This document shows positions 23,441-30,092 of a stretch of DNA of 38,246 bases, in pieces. Numbering within the stretch: position 1 is the stretch's first letter; every line of letters begins with the position of its first letter. The DNA comes from a virus, in the IMG/VR virus record IMGVR_UViG_3300049595_002741, positions 1-38,246 of that record; one strand, 5' to 3'. The notes beneath the pieces were generated by a model. The model was not told the origin of the DNA and did not search any database. It was given only the letters and a program-made list of their open reading frames with translations. Position numbers and translations under genes: made by a program.

Positions 23441-23658
23441 TAGTTTCCTGTCCTTTCTATGAAATCGAAAATCTGTCTGGAAAATGTTACCGCAACAATC
23501 CAACCGAAAGCAACCGCAATCAAATTGCTTAGGAATAATCCAATGCTTGCGTAAGAGTTAGCGAGTAGTGCCAGACCAAAATACAATCCGCCATACATCA
23601 CCAAAACAATCGGGGTTGTGACTACCGAGAGAACCAATCTTCTAAGTGTGTATTTCAT
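23440..23658 (-). CDS. Small membrane protein, two or three spans
   Basis: 72 residues behind AAGAAAGGATAAAA. Hydrophobic segments lie at about 8-32 (LVLSVVTTPIVLVMYGGLYF) and 38-58 (IGLFLSNLIAVAFGWIVAV). The ends are charged. It is translated with the following GRHAK protein. Function unknown. Confidence 0.7.
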   Translation of the reverse strand: MKYTLRRLVLSVVTTPIVLVMYGGLYFGLALLANSYASIGLFLSNLIAVAFGWIVAVTFSRQIFDFIERTGN

Positions 23659-23682
23659 TTTTATCCTTTCTTCTTGAGTAAA

Positions 23683-23719
23683 GTCTTACATCAGACAATA
23701 ACCTTGTCAAGCGACACGC
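23683..23719 (-). promoter_or_regulatory. Promoter (TTGACA-16-TAAGAC) abutted by GCGTGTCGC
   Basis: On the minus strand GGCGTGTCGC is immediately followed by TTGACA. This is the clearest example of the recurrent upstream element; the 9-mer lies at 23711-23719. Confidence 0.75.
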
Positions 23720-23727
23720 CAAACTTT

Positions 23728-23997
23728 CTAATTATTTTTGACCGCGTATTTGTCTCGCATTTTGTTTAGGTGCTCAATCTTTTTTTGGATTTCCGCAATC
23801 TTGATTTCGGCTTCCATAATCTTTAGGTCATACCTAGCCACCATAGCGGGTGCGTGCTTAGACTTTGGACCAACTCTAGAGGCAACACTCTGCTCTTTCT
23901 TACACACTCGGCAATGGCTTCTACTCTTGCCAGACTTGGTTACATAGTGATAGGTGTCGTTGTGTCCATACCTACAGCTGTTACTTTTTGGTTTCAT
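23728..23997 (-). CDS. Zinc-ribbon protein with coiled coil, leaderless
   Basis: 89 residues. The N-terminus CRYGHNDTYHYVTKSGKSRS followed by HCRVCKK is a four-ligand zinc ribbon like the one that precedes HNH nucleases in actinophages, but no HNH core follows. Residues about 55-85 form a charged coiled coil. There is no ribosome binding site; the promoter ends 6 bases before ATG 23997. It is probably a DNA-binding accessory protein. Confidence 0.7.
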   Translation of the reverse strand: MKPKSNSCRYGHNDTYHYVTKSGKSRSHCRVCKKEQSVASRVGPKSKHAPAMVARYDLKIMEAEIKIAEIQKKIEHLNKMRDKYAVKNN

Positions 23998-24003
23998 AAG
24001 TAA

Positions 24004-24032
24004 AAAATACTACACGGAAACTTGGCTGTCAA
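24004..24032 (-). promoter_or_regulatory. Leaderless promoter (TTGACA-17-TATTTT)
   Basis: TTGACA, 17 bp, TATTTT, then 6 bases to the ATG at 23997. It lies inside the 3' end of the upstream gene. Confidence 0.65.
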
Positions 24033-24282
24033 GCTCGACATTAAAATAATTTAGGTCTATGCTTTGGGCAATAATCAGCCCAAACTTAGGGTGGAATAGC
24101 AACACTTCACCATCAGCGAGCGCCGGATAGTCCCAATCCTCAGGTTCGAAAGAGTGTTGATAGATCACCCGATAAGACTGATTTAGATCGGAAAACTCTA
24201 GATCCATAGATCTCCGGCTAGGGTATTCGGCGATCCAAGGGATCCCGCTTGCTAGATCTCTAACATAAGCGAAAGTAGCCAT
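24010..24282 (-). CDS. Small protein, unknown
   Basis: 90 residues. The start overlaps the previous stop as TAATG. Aromatic and acidic (HSFEPEDWDYPALADGEVLLF), soluble. The coding sequence is unusually rich in GATC (seven or more sites), unlike its neighbours, hinting at a different origin. No family is recognised. Confidence 0.7.
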   Translation of the reverse strand: MATFAYVRDLASGIPWIAEYPSRRSMDLEFSDLNQSYRVIYQHSFEPEDWDYPALADGEVLLFHPKFGLIIAQSIDLNYFNVELDSQVSV

Positions 24283-24506
24283 TATCTATTCCTTAGCTTG
24301 TCTAGGGGTGAGCCAGATAGGCGTGCCTCTAACCTATCAGCTGCTTCTTCGTAGCCCTCAAAGACTTCGTTGTCTGTATGGAAATACCATTGGTTTTCTT
24401 CTTCGTTCCAGACATCTCCATTATCAAAGTTTATGGAAGTGTCGTAGTCCATTTGGAAAGTTCCGTCCTCATTTACTATGACTATAAAGTGATATTGCTT
24501 AGCCAT
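24282..24506 (-). CDS. Small acidic protein, unknown
   Basis: 74 residues behind AGAAAGGATAGAAAA. The start is a beta hairpin-like YHFIVIVNEDGTFQMDYDTS and the end a short helix (EEAADRLEARL). It is the first gene of a two-gene unit. No family is recognised. Confidence 0.7.
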   Translation of the reverse strand: MAKQYHFIVIVNEDGTFQMDYDTSINFDNGDVWNEEENQWYFHTDNEVFEGYEEAADRLEARLSGSPLDKLRNR

Positions 24507-24529
24507 TTTTCTATCCTTTCTTTGTTTAA

Positions 24530-24557
24530 AGCCTAATGGCTATTTGGTATTTGTCAA
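24530..24557 (-). promoter_or_regulatory. Promoter (TTGACA-16-TAGGCT)
   Basis: Drives the 24506 and 24282 genes; the -35 overlaps the stop of the upstream gene. The same TAGGCT -10 is used at 22580. Confidence 0.7.
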
Positions 24558-24796
24558 GCTTCTTTGGTGGTGAGTTTTTCGTGGATCGTCGCGTTATCTA
24601 CAATCCAATAATCTAGTTCGTCATTGTCTTTGTTCTTAGCATTTTGGTAATCTTCTTCCGTGGCAAAATACTCAAAGAACTTTCCGTGTTCATCTTCCTC
24701 TGTCCATTTTTTGCCCACCATTACCCAGGTGCTAATAGGTCTTTCCGGTTCATCTTTCCAGACAATAAATACCATTCTTTGATCAGCCACCATCAT
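24554..24796 (-). CDS. Small acidic protein, unknown
   Basis: About 80 residues. The start is ATG ATG just after GGGGAGG, overlapping the previous stop. It contains MVFIVWKDEPERPISTWVMV and an acidic middle. It is the last of four overlapping genes (25576 to 24554). No family is recognised. Confidence 0.68.
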   Translation of the reverse strand: MMVADQRMVFIVWKDEPERPISTWVMVGKKWTEEDEHGKFFEYFATEEDYQNAKNKDNDELDYWIVDNATIHEKLTTKEA

Positions 24797-24990
24797 TCCT
24801 CCCCAAAATTGTCTTTTTCTATCTCAGCAACAACTTCATTTTTGCCACTCAAAATTGCCTCGACATACTCATACCTGTCACCATCAGACATCTCAACAAG
24901 CTTTGCCCATTGGTCGTTTGTTAGTTGGTTTGGTTCGAATGATAGGTGATTACCTCCACCATAACTTCCGTCATCTGCTACCCAAGCCAT
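24793..24990 (-). CDS. Small acidic protein, unknown
   Basis: 65 residues behind GGAGGAGTA, overlapping both neighbours. It reads MAWVADDGSYGGGNHLSFE and then a helical acidic C-terminus (GDRYEYVEAILSGKNEVVAE). Third gene of the four-gene unit. Confidence 0.68.
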   Translation of the reverse strand: MAWVADDGSYGGGNHLSFEPNQLTNDQWAKLVEMSDGDRYEYVEAILSGKNEVVAEIEKDNFGEE

Positions 24991-25349
24991 TACTCCTCCT
25001 CCACAAATACAATTTCCACTTTGACAATTCGTTCCCCCATACCCTCTACCTCTGCGTAGTGTCCATAGACAGGGTAATAGCCATCACCAAGACCAGACCT
25101 AAAGACAACACCAATGCCATCATGTCCTAGCTCATACTTTAGCTGTCCGCCTTGTAGGGTTTCGTCATCAGTAGTTTTACAGACACCGCCATAGGAATAC
25201 TCTCCCGCTTCGCCGACATTGTATTCAGTATCTTTCCAATAGCTCAGGTAGCAAGGGTCAGTAATCATTAACATTCCCGCATCAACCCCAACATAGCCAA
25301 TGAGCTTTGTCTTTGTTTTTTCCATTCTCTCGACTAAGTAAGTCATCAC
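24990..25349 (-). CDS. DUF4241-like small protein
   Basis: About 118 residues. It contains VGVDAGMLMITDPCYLSYW, then VVFRSGLGDGYYPVYGHYAE, matching the 'GDGxYPVY' core of DUF4241-type proteins found in phages and bacteria. It overlaps the stop of the 25576 gene. Function unknown; family from memory, moderate confidence. Confidence 0.72.
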   Translation of the reverse strand: MMTYLVERMEKTKTKLIGYVGVDAGMLMITDPCYLSYWKDTEYNVGEAGEYSYGGVCKTTDDETLQGGQLKYELGHDGIGVVFRSGLGDGYYPVYGHYAEVEGMGERIVKVEIVFVEEE

Positions 25350-25576
25350 GCCACCAACCTTTCTAGTTCGGTGATTAGTTTTGCTTTTGCTTTTGGTGCG
25401 TAGCTAGAACTGCTTGCTAGGTAAAGATTTACGGCGTCAAGAACATCTTTGTCCGAGTGGCACTTTTCCCACAATTCGTTCAGGTAATCTTTATCCGCAA
25501 ACTGCTCTTTGGTGACTAGCTTCGTTGCCATTTCGAAAGCCATTTCAGCATTTCGATTTCTTCCTTTGGTCAGCAT
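25346..25576 (-). CDS. Small helical protein, unknown
   Basis: 76 residues behind AGAAAGGATAGAA. The sequence is helical throughout (NAEMAFEMATKLVTKEQFA, LWEKCHSDKDVLDAVNLYLA). It leads the four-gene unit under the promoter at 25598. No family is recognised. Confidence 0.7.
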   Translation of the reverse strand: MLTKGRNRNAEMAFEMATKLVTKEQFADKDYLNELWEKCHSDKDVLDAVNLYLASSSSYAPKAKAKLITELERLVA

Positions 25577-25597
25577 TTCTATCCTTTCTTTGGTTCT

Positions 25598-25634
25598 AGG
25601 TTACTTTGTTTTGGAAATTAGTCAAGCGTGTCGC
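25598..25634 (-). promoter_or_regulatory. Promoter (TTGACT-16-TAACCT) abutted by GCGACACGC
   Basis: The 9-mer at 25626-25634 abuts the -35, here in the opposite orientation to the copy at 23711. Confidence 0.75.
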
Positions 25635-25660
25635 AAACTAATTTTGGATCGAGCCACCAC

Positions 25661-25942
25661 CTAATCTTTCGCTTCGTGAATTGCCCTAATGTCGAACATA
25701 ATTTCCACAATCATCAGACGGACTTTTTCTTGGATTTCTTCCATTCGAGCTATGTGTTGGTCAGCTTCTCTTGCCAGTTCTTCTGCTTCTTCTAAAGTCC
25801 TGATTTCGCCACTATGAAAGCGAGTGTGGATTTCCTCGACATCTTTTTTACGGATTTCAGCTTCTCGGTTAAGTTTGTCCAAGATAATTAGTTTTTCGTC
25901 CATTTCATAATTGAACAGCTCAATCAGCTCTAGCTTCTTCAT
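25661..25942 (-). CDS. Coiled-coil protein, unknown
   Basis: 93 residues behind AAGAAAGGTAGCT. It is almost entirely charged helix (EEIHTRFHSGEIRTLEEAEE, ARMEEIQEKVRLMIVEIMF) and likely forms a two- or four-helix bundle. No catalytic residues. A promoter is not obvious, though an 18-bp GTTA element lies upstream. Confidence 0.7.
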   Translation of the reverse strand: MKKLELIELFNYEMDEKLIILDKLNREAEIRKKDVEEIHTRFHSGEIRTLEEAEELAREADQHIARMEEIQEKVRLMIVEIMFDIRAIHEAKD

Positions 25943-26003
25943 AGCTACCTTTCTTCTGGTAATAGAAACCTAGCAAAGACCAGCGACATTTTCGAGTATT
26001 TAT

Positions 26004-26021
26004 TTATAACGGCTTTATAAC
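26004..26021. repeat. 18-bp dispersed element, copy 4
   Basis: TTATAACGGCTTTATAAC, two TTATAAC half-sites 11 bp apart. Confidence 0.65.
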
Positions 26022-26099
26022 ATTGCCGGCGATCCTTAATGATCCGGCGAGCGTCGCGAATAAAAAATTGAGCCTTTTAGTCAGTCATGCTCAGGACTG

Positions 26100-26140
26100 G
26101 CGGTGAATTTATTTGATTAGAAGAAAGGATAGCTCACCGC
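26100..26140 (-). other. 3'UTR hairpin exposing an anti-ribosome-binding-site loop
   Basis: GCGGTGA (26100-26106) pairs with TCACCGC (26134-26140). The 27-base loop reads, on the minus strand, GCTATCCTTTCTTCTAATC. CTATCCTTTCTTCT is the exact complement of AGAAGAAAGGATAG, the leader of the 27040 gene, and matches most leaders in the block for 8-12 bases. It lies in the 3' untranslated region of the 26163 gene. Confidence 0.55.
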
Positions 26141-26162
26141 AAACCTCCCCCAGACTTTGAGT

Positions 26163-26507
26163 CTATACCAGCTCCAGTATTTCCTCAAGCTTAGCAATTT
26201 GGTCGTTAGTAAGTCCGAGAGTTTCTCCCTCTTCATCAATACCGCCAGTGATAACTATGTTGCCGTGAATTATGTCGCTAGGACCGTAGGAAAGTATCCA
26301 TAGTGCCGTAGCAACTGAGTTCATTGCTAGGCCGATAATTTTTCCCTCTTCGTGGCACCATAGCCAGTAATCTTTCAGCTCTGCCCTAAGTGGTACAGAC
26401 TGGAACCAACCGCCCACTGCTTCGCTCAGGAAGTCGCCCTCTGCTTCTGCAGATACTTCGTGTAGCTCAACAACACCATCAACTTTGATAACAGCGAATT
26501 TTTTCAT
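26163..26507 (-). CDS. DUF3846-domain protein
   Basis: 114 residues behind AGAAAGGATAGAA. It contains the DUF3846 pattern: AVGGWFQSVPL, WLWCHEEGKIIGLAMNSVATALW and SDIIHGNIVITGG. This family is common in phages of Gram-positive bacteria; function unknown. It has its own promoter and a 3' untranslated region carrying the anti-leader hairpin. Confidence 0.82.
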   Translation of the reverse strand: MKKFAVIKVDGVVELHEVSAEAEGDFLSEAVGGWFQSVPLRAELKDYWLWCHEEGKIIGLAMNSVATALWILSYGPSDIIHGNIVITGGIDEEGETLGLTNDQIAKLEEILELV

Positions 26508-26533
26508 TTCTATCCTTTCTCTTCGCTATCTAT

Positions 26534-26562
26534 AAACTACTAGGTACTTTCGCTTTTGTCAA
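26534..26562 (-). promoter_or_regulatory. Promoter (TTGACA-17-TAGTTT)
   Basis: Preceded by TACGC, a remnant of the GCGACACGC element. Drives the DUF3846 gene. Confidence 0.72.
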
Positions 26563-26567
26563 GCGTA

Positions 26568-26744
26568 TTACTTTTGGCCCACTAATCTTGGGCGCTTTGT
26601 TATGCCCTCTAGGTGATGCTCTTTTACAACTAGGTATTCGCCCTTTAGGTTTTTCTCGGCGTATTCGATTGCTTCACGCATAGTTACAAACACAACCGGC
26701 AACTGAATACCATCCTGCTCAAGGTGCCAAGACTTAGACAACAT
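26568..26744 (-). CDS. Small protein (58 residues), unknown
   Basis: Start at ATG 26744 behind AAGAAAGGAAAAAA. MLSKSWHLEQDGIQLPVVFV, then a charged helix and a basic C-terminus (EGITKRPRLVGQK). It lies between two annotated genes with good spacing. It follows the 26774 gene in one transcript. Confidence 0.65.
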   Translation of the reverse strand: MLSKSWHLEQDGIQLPVVFVTMREAIEYAEKNLKGEYLVVKEHHLEGITKRPRLVGQK

Positions 26745-26773
26745 TTTTTTCCTTTCTTGTTTCTCTAAGGTTA

Positions 26774-27040
26774 TCAGCTATTTAGGTTTTCCGCAACTAA
26801 TTCTGCGCCCATCATAACTTTATTCCAGCAAGGCTCGCACAAACCAGAAATAAACTTTTCGCGTAATGCCATTGAGTATTTCGGGAACGGCATTAGATCA
26901 GAAACTCTTCCGCCTTGGTGCATATCGAATACCCATTTGCTATCAACTTCGATAGCCGCGATATCACCACACTCCGAACAGCTTGCCGAATAGACTTTGT
27001 ATTTTCCCTCGGCAATTTTTTCTAACTTTGAGATATTCAT
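26774..27040 (-). CDS. Small zinc-motif protein
   Basis: 88 residues behind AGAAGAAAGGATAGAAA. Two CxxC pairs (ASCSECGDIA near residue 21 and GLCEPCWNK near 69) are spaced like a structural zinc site. The middle VSDLMPFPKYSMALREKFISG is shared by small phage proteins of unknown role. Confidence 0.75.
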   Translation of the reverse strand: MNISKLEKIAEGKYKVYSASCSECGDIAAIEVDSKWVFDMHQGGRVSDLMPFPKYSMALREKFISGLCEPCWNKVMMGAELVAENLNS

Positions 27041-27060
27041 TTTCTATCCTTTCTTCTCAA

Positions 27061-27089
27061 ACACTACTAGTATTCTTCTTCGTTGTCAA
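27061..27089 (-). promoter_or_regulatory. Promoter (TTGACA-17-TAGTGT)
   Basis: Overlaps the 3' end of the upstream coding sequence. Drives the 27040 and 26744 genes. Confidence 0.7.
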
Positions 27090-27342
27090 GCCAGGGGTCT
27101 AAGTGATGTTGCTCCACTATCGCGCTAACCGGAGCCGCGTTTAGTCCTCTGTAGCCAACTCCCTCTGGCAATGGAATTAGTTTGTCCCACTCGTCGCACG
27201 CGGCAGCATTTAGAGCCGCGATACAAACAGGAACCATAACTTCCGGAACCGGTGGATAGTGATTAGTTCTTAGGTGGATCCGGATCTGCTCTTCCAGTGG
27301 AATACTAGCCGCGGCGATACCCTCTGCATAAGAACGGCCCAT
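27067..27342 (-). CDS. Conserved actinophage small protein
   Basis: 91 residues. It contains IRIHLRTNHYPPVPEVMVPVCIAAL (read as two overlapping motifs), DEWDKLIPLPEGVGYRG and IVEQHHLDPWL, a pattern I recognise from mycobacteriophage and related small proteins of unknown function. The start overlaps the preceding stop as TAATG. Confidence 0.78.
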   Translation of the reverse strand: MGRSYAEGIAAASIPLEEQIRIHLRTNHYPPVPEVMVPVCIAALNAAACDEWDKLIPLPEGVGYRGLNAAPVSAIVEQHHLDPWLDNEEEY

Positions 27343-27554
27343 TAGAGAACCGCCTCTTTTAGAATTTCCAAAATTTCTTGAGCCATTTCGAATTGAGCGT
27401 CGGCTCTTGTTAGTTCTTTGATACTTTGCAGTTGCTCTTCAGGACTTACTATCAAGTCAGAGAGAGAGCCATACAGAATGTTTAGGTCCTTCAGGACTTC
27501 TTTCTTACTCTCCATTAGACCAATGAGAGCGCTAACCAACTTTTGTGTTTCCAT
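27342..27554 (-). CDS. Small helical protein, unknown
   Basis: 70 residues behind AAGAAGGAAGGTT. Helical and acidic (LVSALIGLMESKKEVLKDLN, AQFEMAQEILEILKEAVL). It leads the unit with the 27342 gene. An 18-bp GTTA element is upstream, but the -35/-10 pair is weak. Confidence 0.68.
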   Translation of the reverse strand: METQKLVSALIGLMESKKEVLKDLNILYGSLSDLIVSPEEQLQSIKELTRADAQFEMAQEILEILKEAVL

Positions 27555-27617
27555 AACCTTCCTTCTTTTGGGTTACTTAGATACTAACTCTTAGGGGTGA
27601 CATTTTGTAGCAATTTT

Positions 27618-27635
27618 TGGTAACAGCTTTATAAC
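27618..27635. repeat. 18-bp dispersed element, copy 5
   Basis: TGGTAACAGCTTTATAAC, half-sites 11 bp apart. Confidence 0.65.
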
Positions 27636-27685
27636 AGAATTTAGGATCGTGGCGAGCGCCGGCGAACCGGCACTGCCACTACTCA

Positions 27686-28159
27686 CTACCAAGATGACGT
27701 ATAAACAAAATCCACGTTGCCGGAATTTAGTCGGGTATCGCTCAATAGCTTTGTCAGCAAGATAACTGTTTCTCGCAACTCTTGCTCATAGTATTCGTCA
27801 TAGTCTGTGGAACCAAAGAAAAACCCACTAGACGTTGGCAACAGCTCTTCCGCCAAGTCAGGGTCGTCCAAAACCTTTTCACAAACGTTGAGCAAGTCCT
27901 GTAGCTCTTCTCGCTCCACCGAATATTCTTTGCAGTCGTCCTCGCCATTTTGGACATTTTTTACAAACCAGTTGTGAATTTGATTTGCTTTTCTCCAGTA
28001 GCCAACCGGCAACATGATAGAAACACTTGGCCTCTCAAGTTCTGAAACCGCAAAATCCAAATTGCCAACAACGTTGGTTAGCTTTTGCATATCGCCATTT
28101 TTGTCCCACTCATATCCAGTCAGATATTGGCGAGCGTAAAGATACATATCCAAACCCAT
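27686..28159 (-). CDS. Conserved phage protein, YWRKAN family
   Basis: 157 residues. It begins MGLDMYLYARQYLTGYEW and contains VGYWRKANQIHNWFVKNVQ, GEDDCKEYSV and SGFFFGSTDYDEYYEQEL. Proteins with this order of motifs are widespread in phages and a few bacteria; function unknown. It starts 2 bp after the preceding acidic gene. Confidence 0.8.
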   Translation of the reverse strand: MGLDMYLYARQYLTGYEWDKNGDMQKLTNVVGNLDFAVSELERPSVSIMLPVGYWRKANQIHNWFVKNVQNGEDDCKEYSVEREELQDLLNVCEKVLDDPDLAEELLPTSSGFFFGSTDYDEYYEQELRETVILLTKLLSDTRLNSGNVDFVYTSSW

Positions 28160-28161
28160 AA

Positions 28162-28386
28162 TTACTTCACTTCCATTTCTTCTTTGATTTCTTCAAATTC
28201 GATTTCATCTTCGTCAATTTCTTCTTCCATTTCTTCGACGTCGATTGAATAAACGTTGTCGTACTGAATTGGGCTGTCCATTGTATCGCCCCAACTTGTC
28301 CAAGCAAGCGTCTCCGCTTCTTCGGCGTTTTCTGCTTCAATTTCTCCTGCGAAATCAATTCGCATTTCTACGTAAAACTTTGGCAT
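28162..28386 (-). CDS. Small highly acidic protein
   Basis: 74 residues from the ATG at 28386 behind AAGAAAGGACAAAA; an upstream ATG lies before the ribosome binding site and is rejected. The C-terminal 30 residues are almost all Glu/Asp (VEEMEEEIDEDEIEFEEIKE). It resembles DNA-mimic or acidic inhibitor proteins in composition only. Confidence 0.7.
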   Translation of the reverse strand: MPKFYVEMRIDFAGEIEAENAEEAETLAWTSWGDTMDSPIQYDNVYSIDVEEMEEEIDEDEIEFEEIKEEMEVK

Positions 28387-28410
28387 TTTTGTCCTTTCTT
28401 CGACAATCAA

Positions 28411-28447
28411 AGCTTATCGATATTCGAATTTTGCGCAAGCGTGTCGC
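28411..28447 (-). promoter_or_regulatory. Promoter (TTGCGC-16-TAAGCT) abutted by GCGACACGC
   Basis: The 9-mer (28439-28447) abuts the -35 and the 18-bp element follows at 28458, so both recurrent elements occur together. Confidence 0.68.
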
Positions 28448-28457
28448 CATAAGTTTT

Positions 28458-28475
28458 TTATAACAAGTTGGTAAC
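28458..28475. repeat. 18-bp dispersed element, copy 6
   Basis: TTATAACAAGTTGGTAAC, next to the GCGTGTCGC copy. Confidence 0.7.
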
Positions 28476-28512
28476 GGAGCGATCAATACAAAAAAGGATC
28501 CTAAATGCAAAA

Positions 28513-28534
28513 CCCCGGTAGCGAACCACCGGGG
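28513..28534 (-). terminator. Intrinsic terminator
   Basis: CCCCGGT and ACCGGGG form the stem; TTTTGCATTT follows on the minus strand. Confidence 0.75.
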
Positions 28535-28550
28535 CTTTGGGTTTCAGCTC

Positions 28551-28844
28551 TTAGTGAGCTGTCGTATGAATGGGCGAATGGTCGTCAATAAAATCTTCAT
28601 AGGTATCGGGAATTTTGATTTCAGCCATTCGATAGCCTGCCTCGATAACAAGTTCATAAGTTGGAACACCAAGTGCTTTAGCAACCGCTTCGATAAAAGC
28701 AGAAGAACCCTCTTTGCGTCCATTCTCAACGTCTGATAAGTGACCCATAGAAACAAAACCAGCTTTCGCGATTTCGCGCAAAGATACTTCCTGCCCAAGT
28801 CTTTCTTCTCGGATTACCGCACCAAGTGCTTCGTGAAATTTCAT
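28551..28844 (-). CDS. ClgR-like XRE-family transcriptional regulator
   Basis: 97 residues. The XRE HTH (about 8-62) reads LGAVIREERLGQEVSLREIA, FVSMGHLSDVENGRKEGSSA and IEAVAKALGVPTYELV. This closely follows actinobacterial ClgR/PopR, which activates clp protease genes (RDERLRQG, VSLGYLSEVERGQKEASSE from memory). It is the only classical repressor-type protein in the block. A phage copy could act on phage promoters or on host clp genes; the tmRNA carried by the same phage also feeds Clp. It follows the 29039 gene and is followed by a terminator. Confidence 0.82.
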   Translation of the reverse strand: MKFHEALGAVIREERLGQEVSLREIAKAGFVSMGHLSDVENGRKEGSSAFIEAVAKALGVPTYELVIEAGYRMAEIKIPDTYEDFIDDHSPIHTTAH

Positions 28845-28853
28845 AGTCTTATC

Positions 28854-29039
28854 CTACTTAGAAATTGGCGAACCAGCAAAAAATTGTGCCTCAAGCCAAG
28901 TGGCTAGAACTGAATAGGCTTCGAACCGCCCCTCGTGATAATCGTATTCCTCGTAGCCATTAGCCTCGGAAATTCGCATACACTCTTCGGCCTCGTTAGC
29001 TCGCTCCTTGATAGCCTCGATAATTTCTTGAATTGTCAT
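28854..29039 (-). CDS. Small acidic helical protein, unknown
   Basis: 61 residues behind AGGAAAGGATAAAA. MTIQEIIEAIKERANEAEEC, then YDYHEGRFEAYSVLATWLEAQ. It shares a transcript with the ClgR-like gene 9 bp downstream. No family is recognised. Confidence 0.68.
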   Translation of the reverse strand: MTIQEIIEAIKERANEAEECMRISEANGYEEYDYHEGRFEAYSVLATWLEAQFFAGSPISK

Positions 29040-29065
29040 TTTTATCCTTTCCTGTTGATAGTTTG

Positions 29066-29116
29066 ATGATAGTCGTTTTTTTGGATATTGTCAAATTGGA
29101 TTTTCCAGCGTGTCGC
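29066..29116 (-). promoter_or_regulatory. Promoter (TTGACA-17-TATCAT) with GCGACACGC 13 bp upstream
   Basis: The 9-mer lies at 29108-29116, about one helical turn upstream of the -35 rather than abutting it. Drives the 29039 and ClgR-like genes. Confidence 0.7.
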
Positions 29117-29129
29117 CGGAATTTAGTTT

Positions 29130-29516
29130 TTAGCCCAGATAGTTTTCGTATCGCCCATAACCCTCGCACTTATCGCAATCGGGGTCGCCATCTTGGATAC
29201 CACCAAACTTATCAAGATAGCCATCTTCTTTGTAGCAGTCGCATTGGACTTCTTCCGAGAGAATAATTCTGTCGTTGGTGTTGGTCCAAGAATTAGCAGT
29301 GATGAAATAACCAAGTCGATTTACCCAGCCATAACCGGCAGTGATAGATAGCGAACCATCTTCTTCTCTGAGCGTCCAAATTTTTTGTGGGTCTGTAGCT
29401 TTCACAAAATCCAACTCGCTGCCATAAGTTTCATACATAGTGCCACCATAAGGAGCGTTGCTATTCAGAACATTCTCGATAGGGGTGAAAGTGTTGCTCC
29501 AGGTTTCATAGTTCAT
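29130..29516 (-). CDS. Small protein with C-terminal cysteine motif, paralogue of the 37277 gene
   Basis: 128 residues. The centre IWTLREEDGSLSITAGYGWV followed by NRLGYFIT aligns with FWTVYDDNGTLMIRNGYQVR-GRIGYVVT in the 37277-37633 protein. The C-terminus has CDCYKEDGYL and CDKCEGYGRYENYLG, a likely zinc ribbon absent from the other copy. Function unknown. Confidence 0.72.
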   Translation of the reverse strand: MNYETWSNTFTPIENVLNSNAPYGGTMYETYGSELDFVKATDPQKIWTLREEDGSLSITAGYGWVNRLGYFITANSWTNTNDRIILSEEVQCDCYKEDGYLDKFGGIQDGDPDCDKCEGYGRYENYLG

Positions 29517-29538
29517 AGTGTGTATCCTTTCTAACTAA

Positions 29539-29589
29539 AGTATAAGGCTACCGGCGACAAAAAACAAAATTATTTTTTCCGCGTGTCGC
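29539..29589 (-). promoter_or_regulatory. Promoter (TTGTTT-17-TATACT) with GCGACACGC upstream
   Basis: The 9-mer lies at 29581-29589, 13 bp upstream of the -35; drives the 29516 gene. Confidence 0.6.
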
Positions 29590-29652
29590 CGCGGCGCAAC
29601 TGATCGTATTTTCTAAAAAATGCTGATCAGCAAAACTCCACCATAAATGGTT

Positions 29653-29683
29653 GAGCCCCTAGTTTGGGGGAAACCAGGGGCTC
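29653..29683 (-). terminator. Strong hairpin terminator or processing site
   Basis: GAGCCCCT and AGGGGCTC (8 bp) continue past a mismatch into GTTT/AAAC around a CCCCC loop. The U-tract is missing, but TGCTGATCAGCATTTTTT follows about 35 bases downstream. The rest of 29590-29727 shows nothing coding. Confidence 0.6.
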
Positions 29684-29727
29684 GTTACGCGGAGAGCAGA
29701 TTGGGGGGGCGCTCGACCCGCGTAAGT

Positions 29728-30087
29728 TTAGGTTAGCAGAAAACTTACTTTTTCTCCACTAAAATCAGAAAAATTATGAATTGAGTAAGGCGTCTCGACT
29801 ACCTGCCTACCAAAATCTATAATCACTGGTAAGTATTCTTCCTCGAATGGATTATCGTTAGCTGCACCAGCAGTAATTCCAAAACCAGTTTCACTCTCCC
29901 ACCGATTTCCGATTATGGTGCTGATAAAAATTCGCGCTCCATAGCTAGGGTCACCCCAGCGCGGCTCGCAAATTCTCATAGCTCGAATAGTTTGCTCCCA
30001 CTTAGACTCTCCGCCCCAGTGTGAGTATAGGTAAATAGATGGGGAACCCTCATAGGTTCTAATTTCCCAAGTTGTTCGTGCGCCCAT
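29728..30087 (-). CDS. Conserved small phage protein, unknown
   Basis: 119 residues behind AGGAAAGGATAAAAACT. MGARTTWEIRTYEGSPSIYL, then YSHWGGESKWEQTIRAMRI and the end FSDFSGEKVSFLL resemble small phage proteins beginning 'MGxRxxxEI'. The promoter lies in the stop region of the upstream gene. Function unknown. Confidence 0.72.
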   Translation of the reverse strand: MGARTTWEIRTYEGSPSIYLYSHWGGESKWEQTIRAMRICEPRWGDPSYGARIFISTIIGNRWESETGFGITAGAANDNPFEEEYLPVIIDFGRQVVETPYSIHNFSDFSGEKVSFLLT

Positions 30088-30092
30088 AGTTT

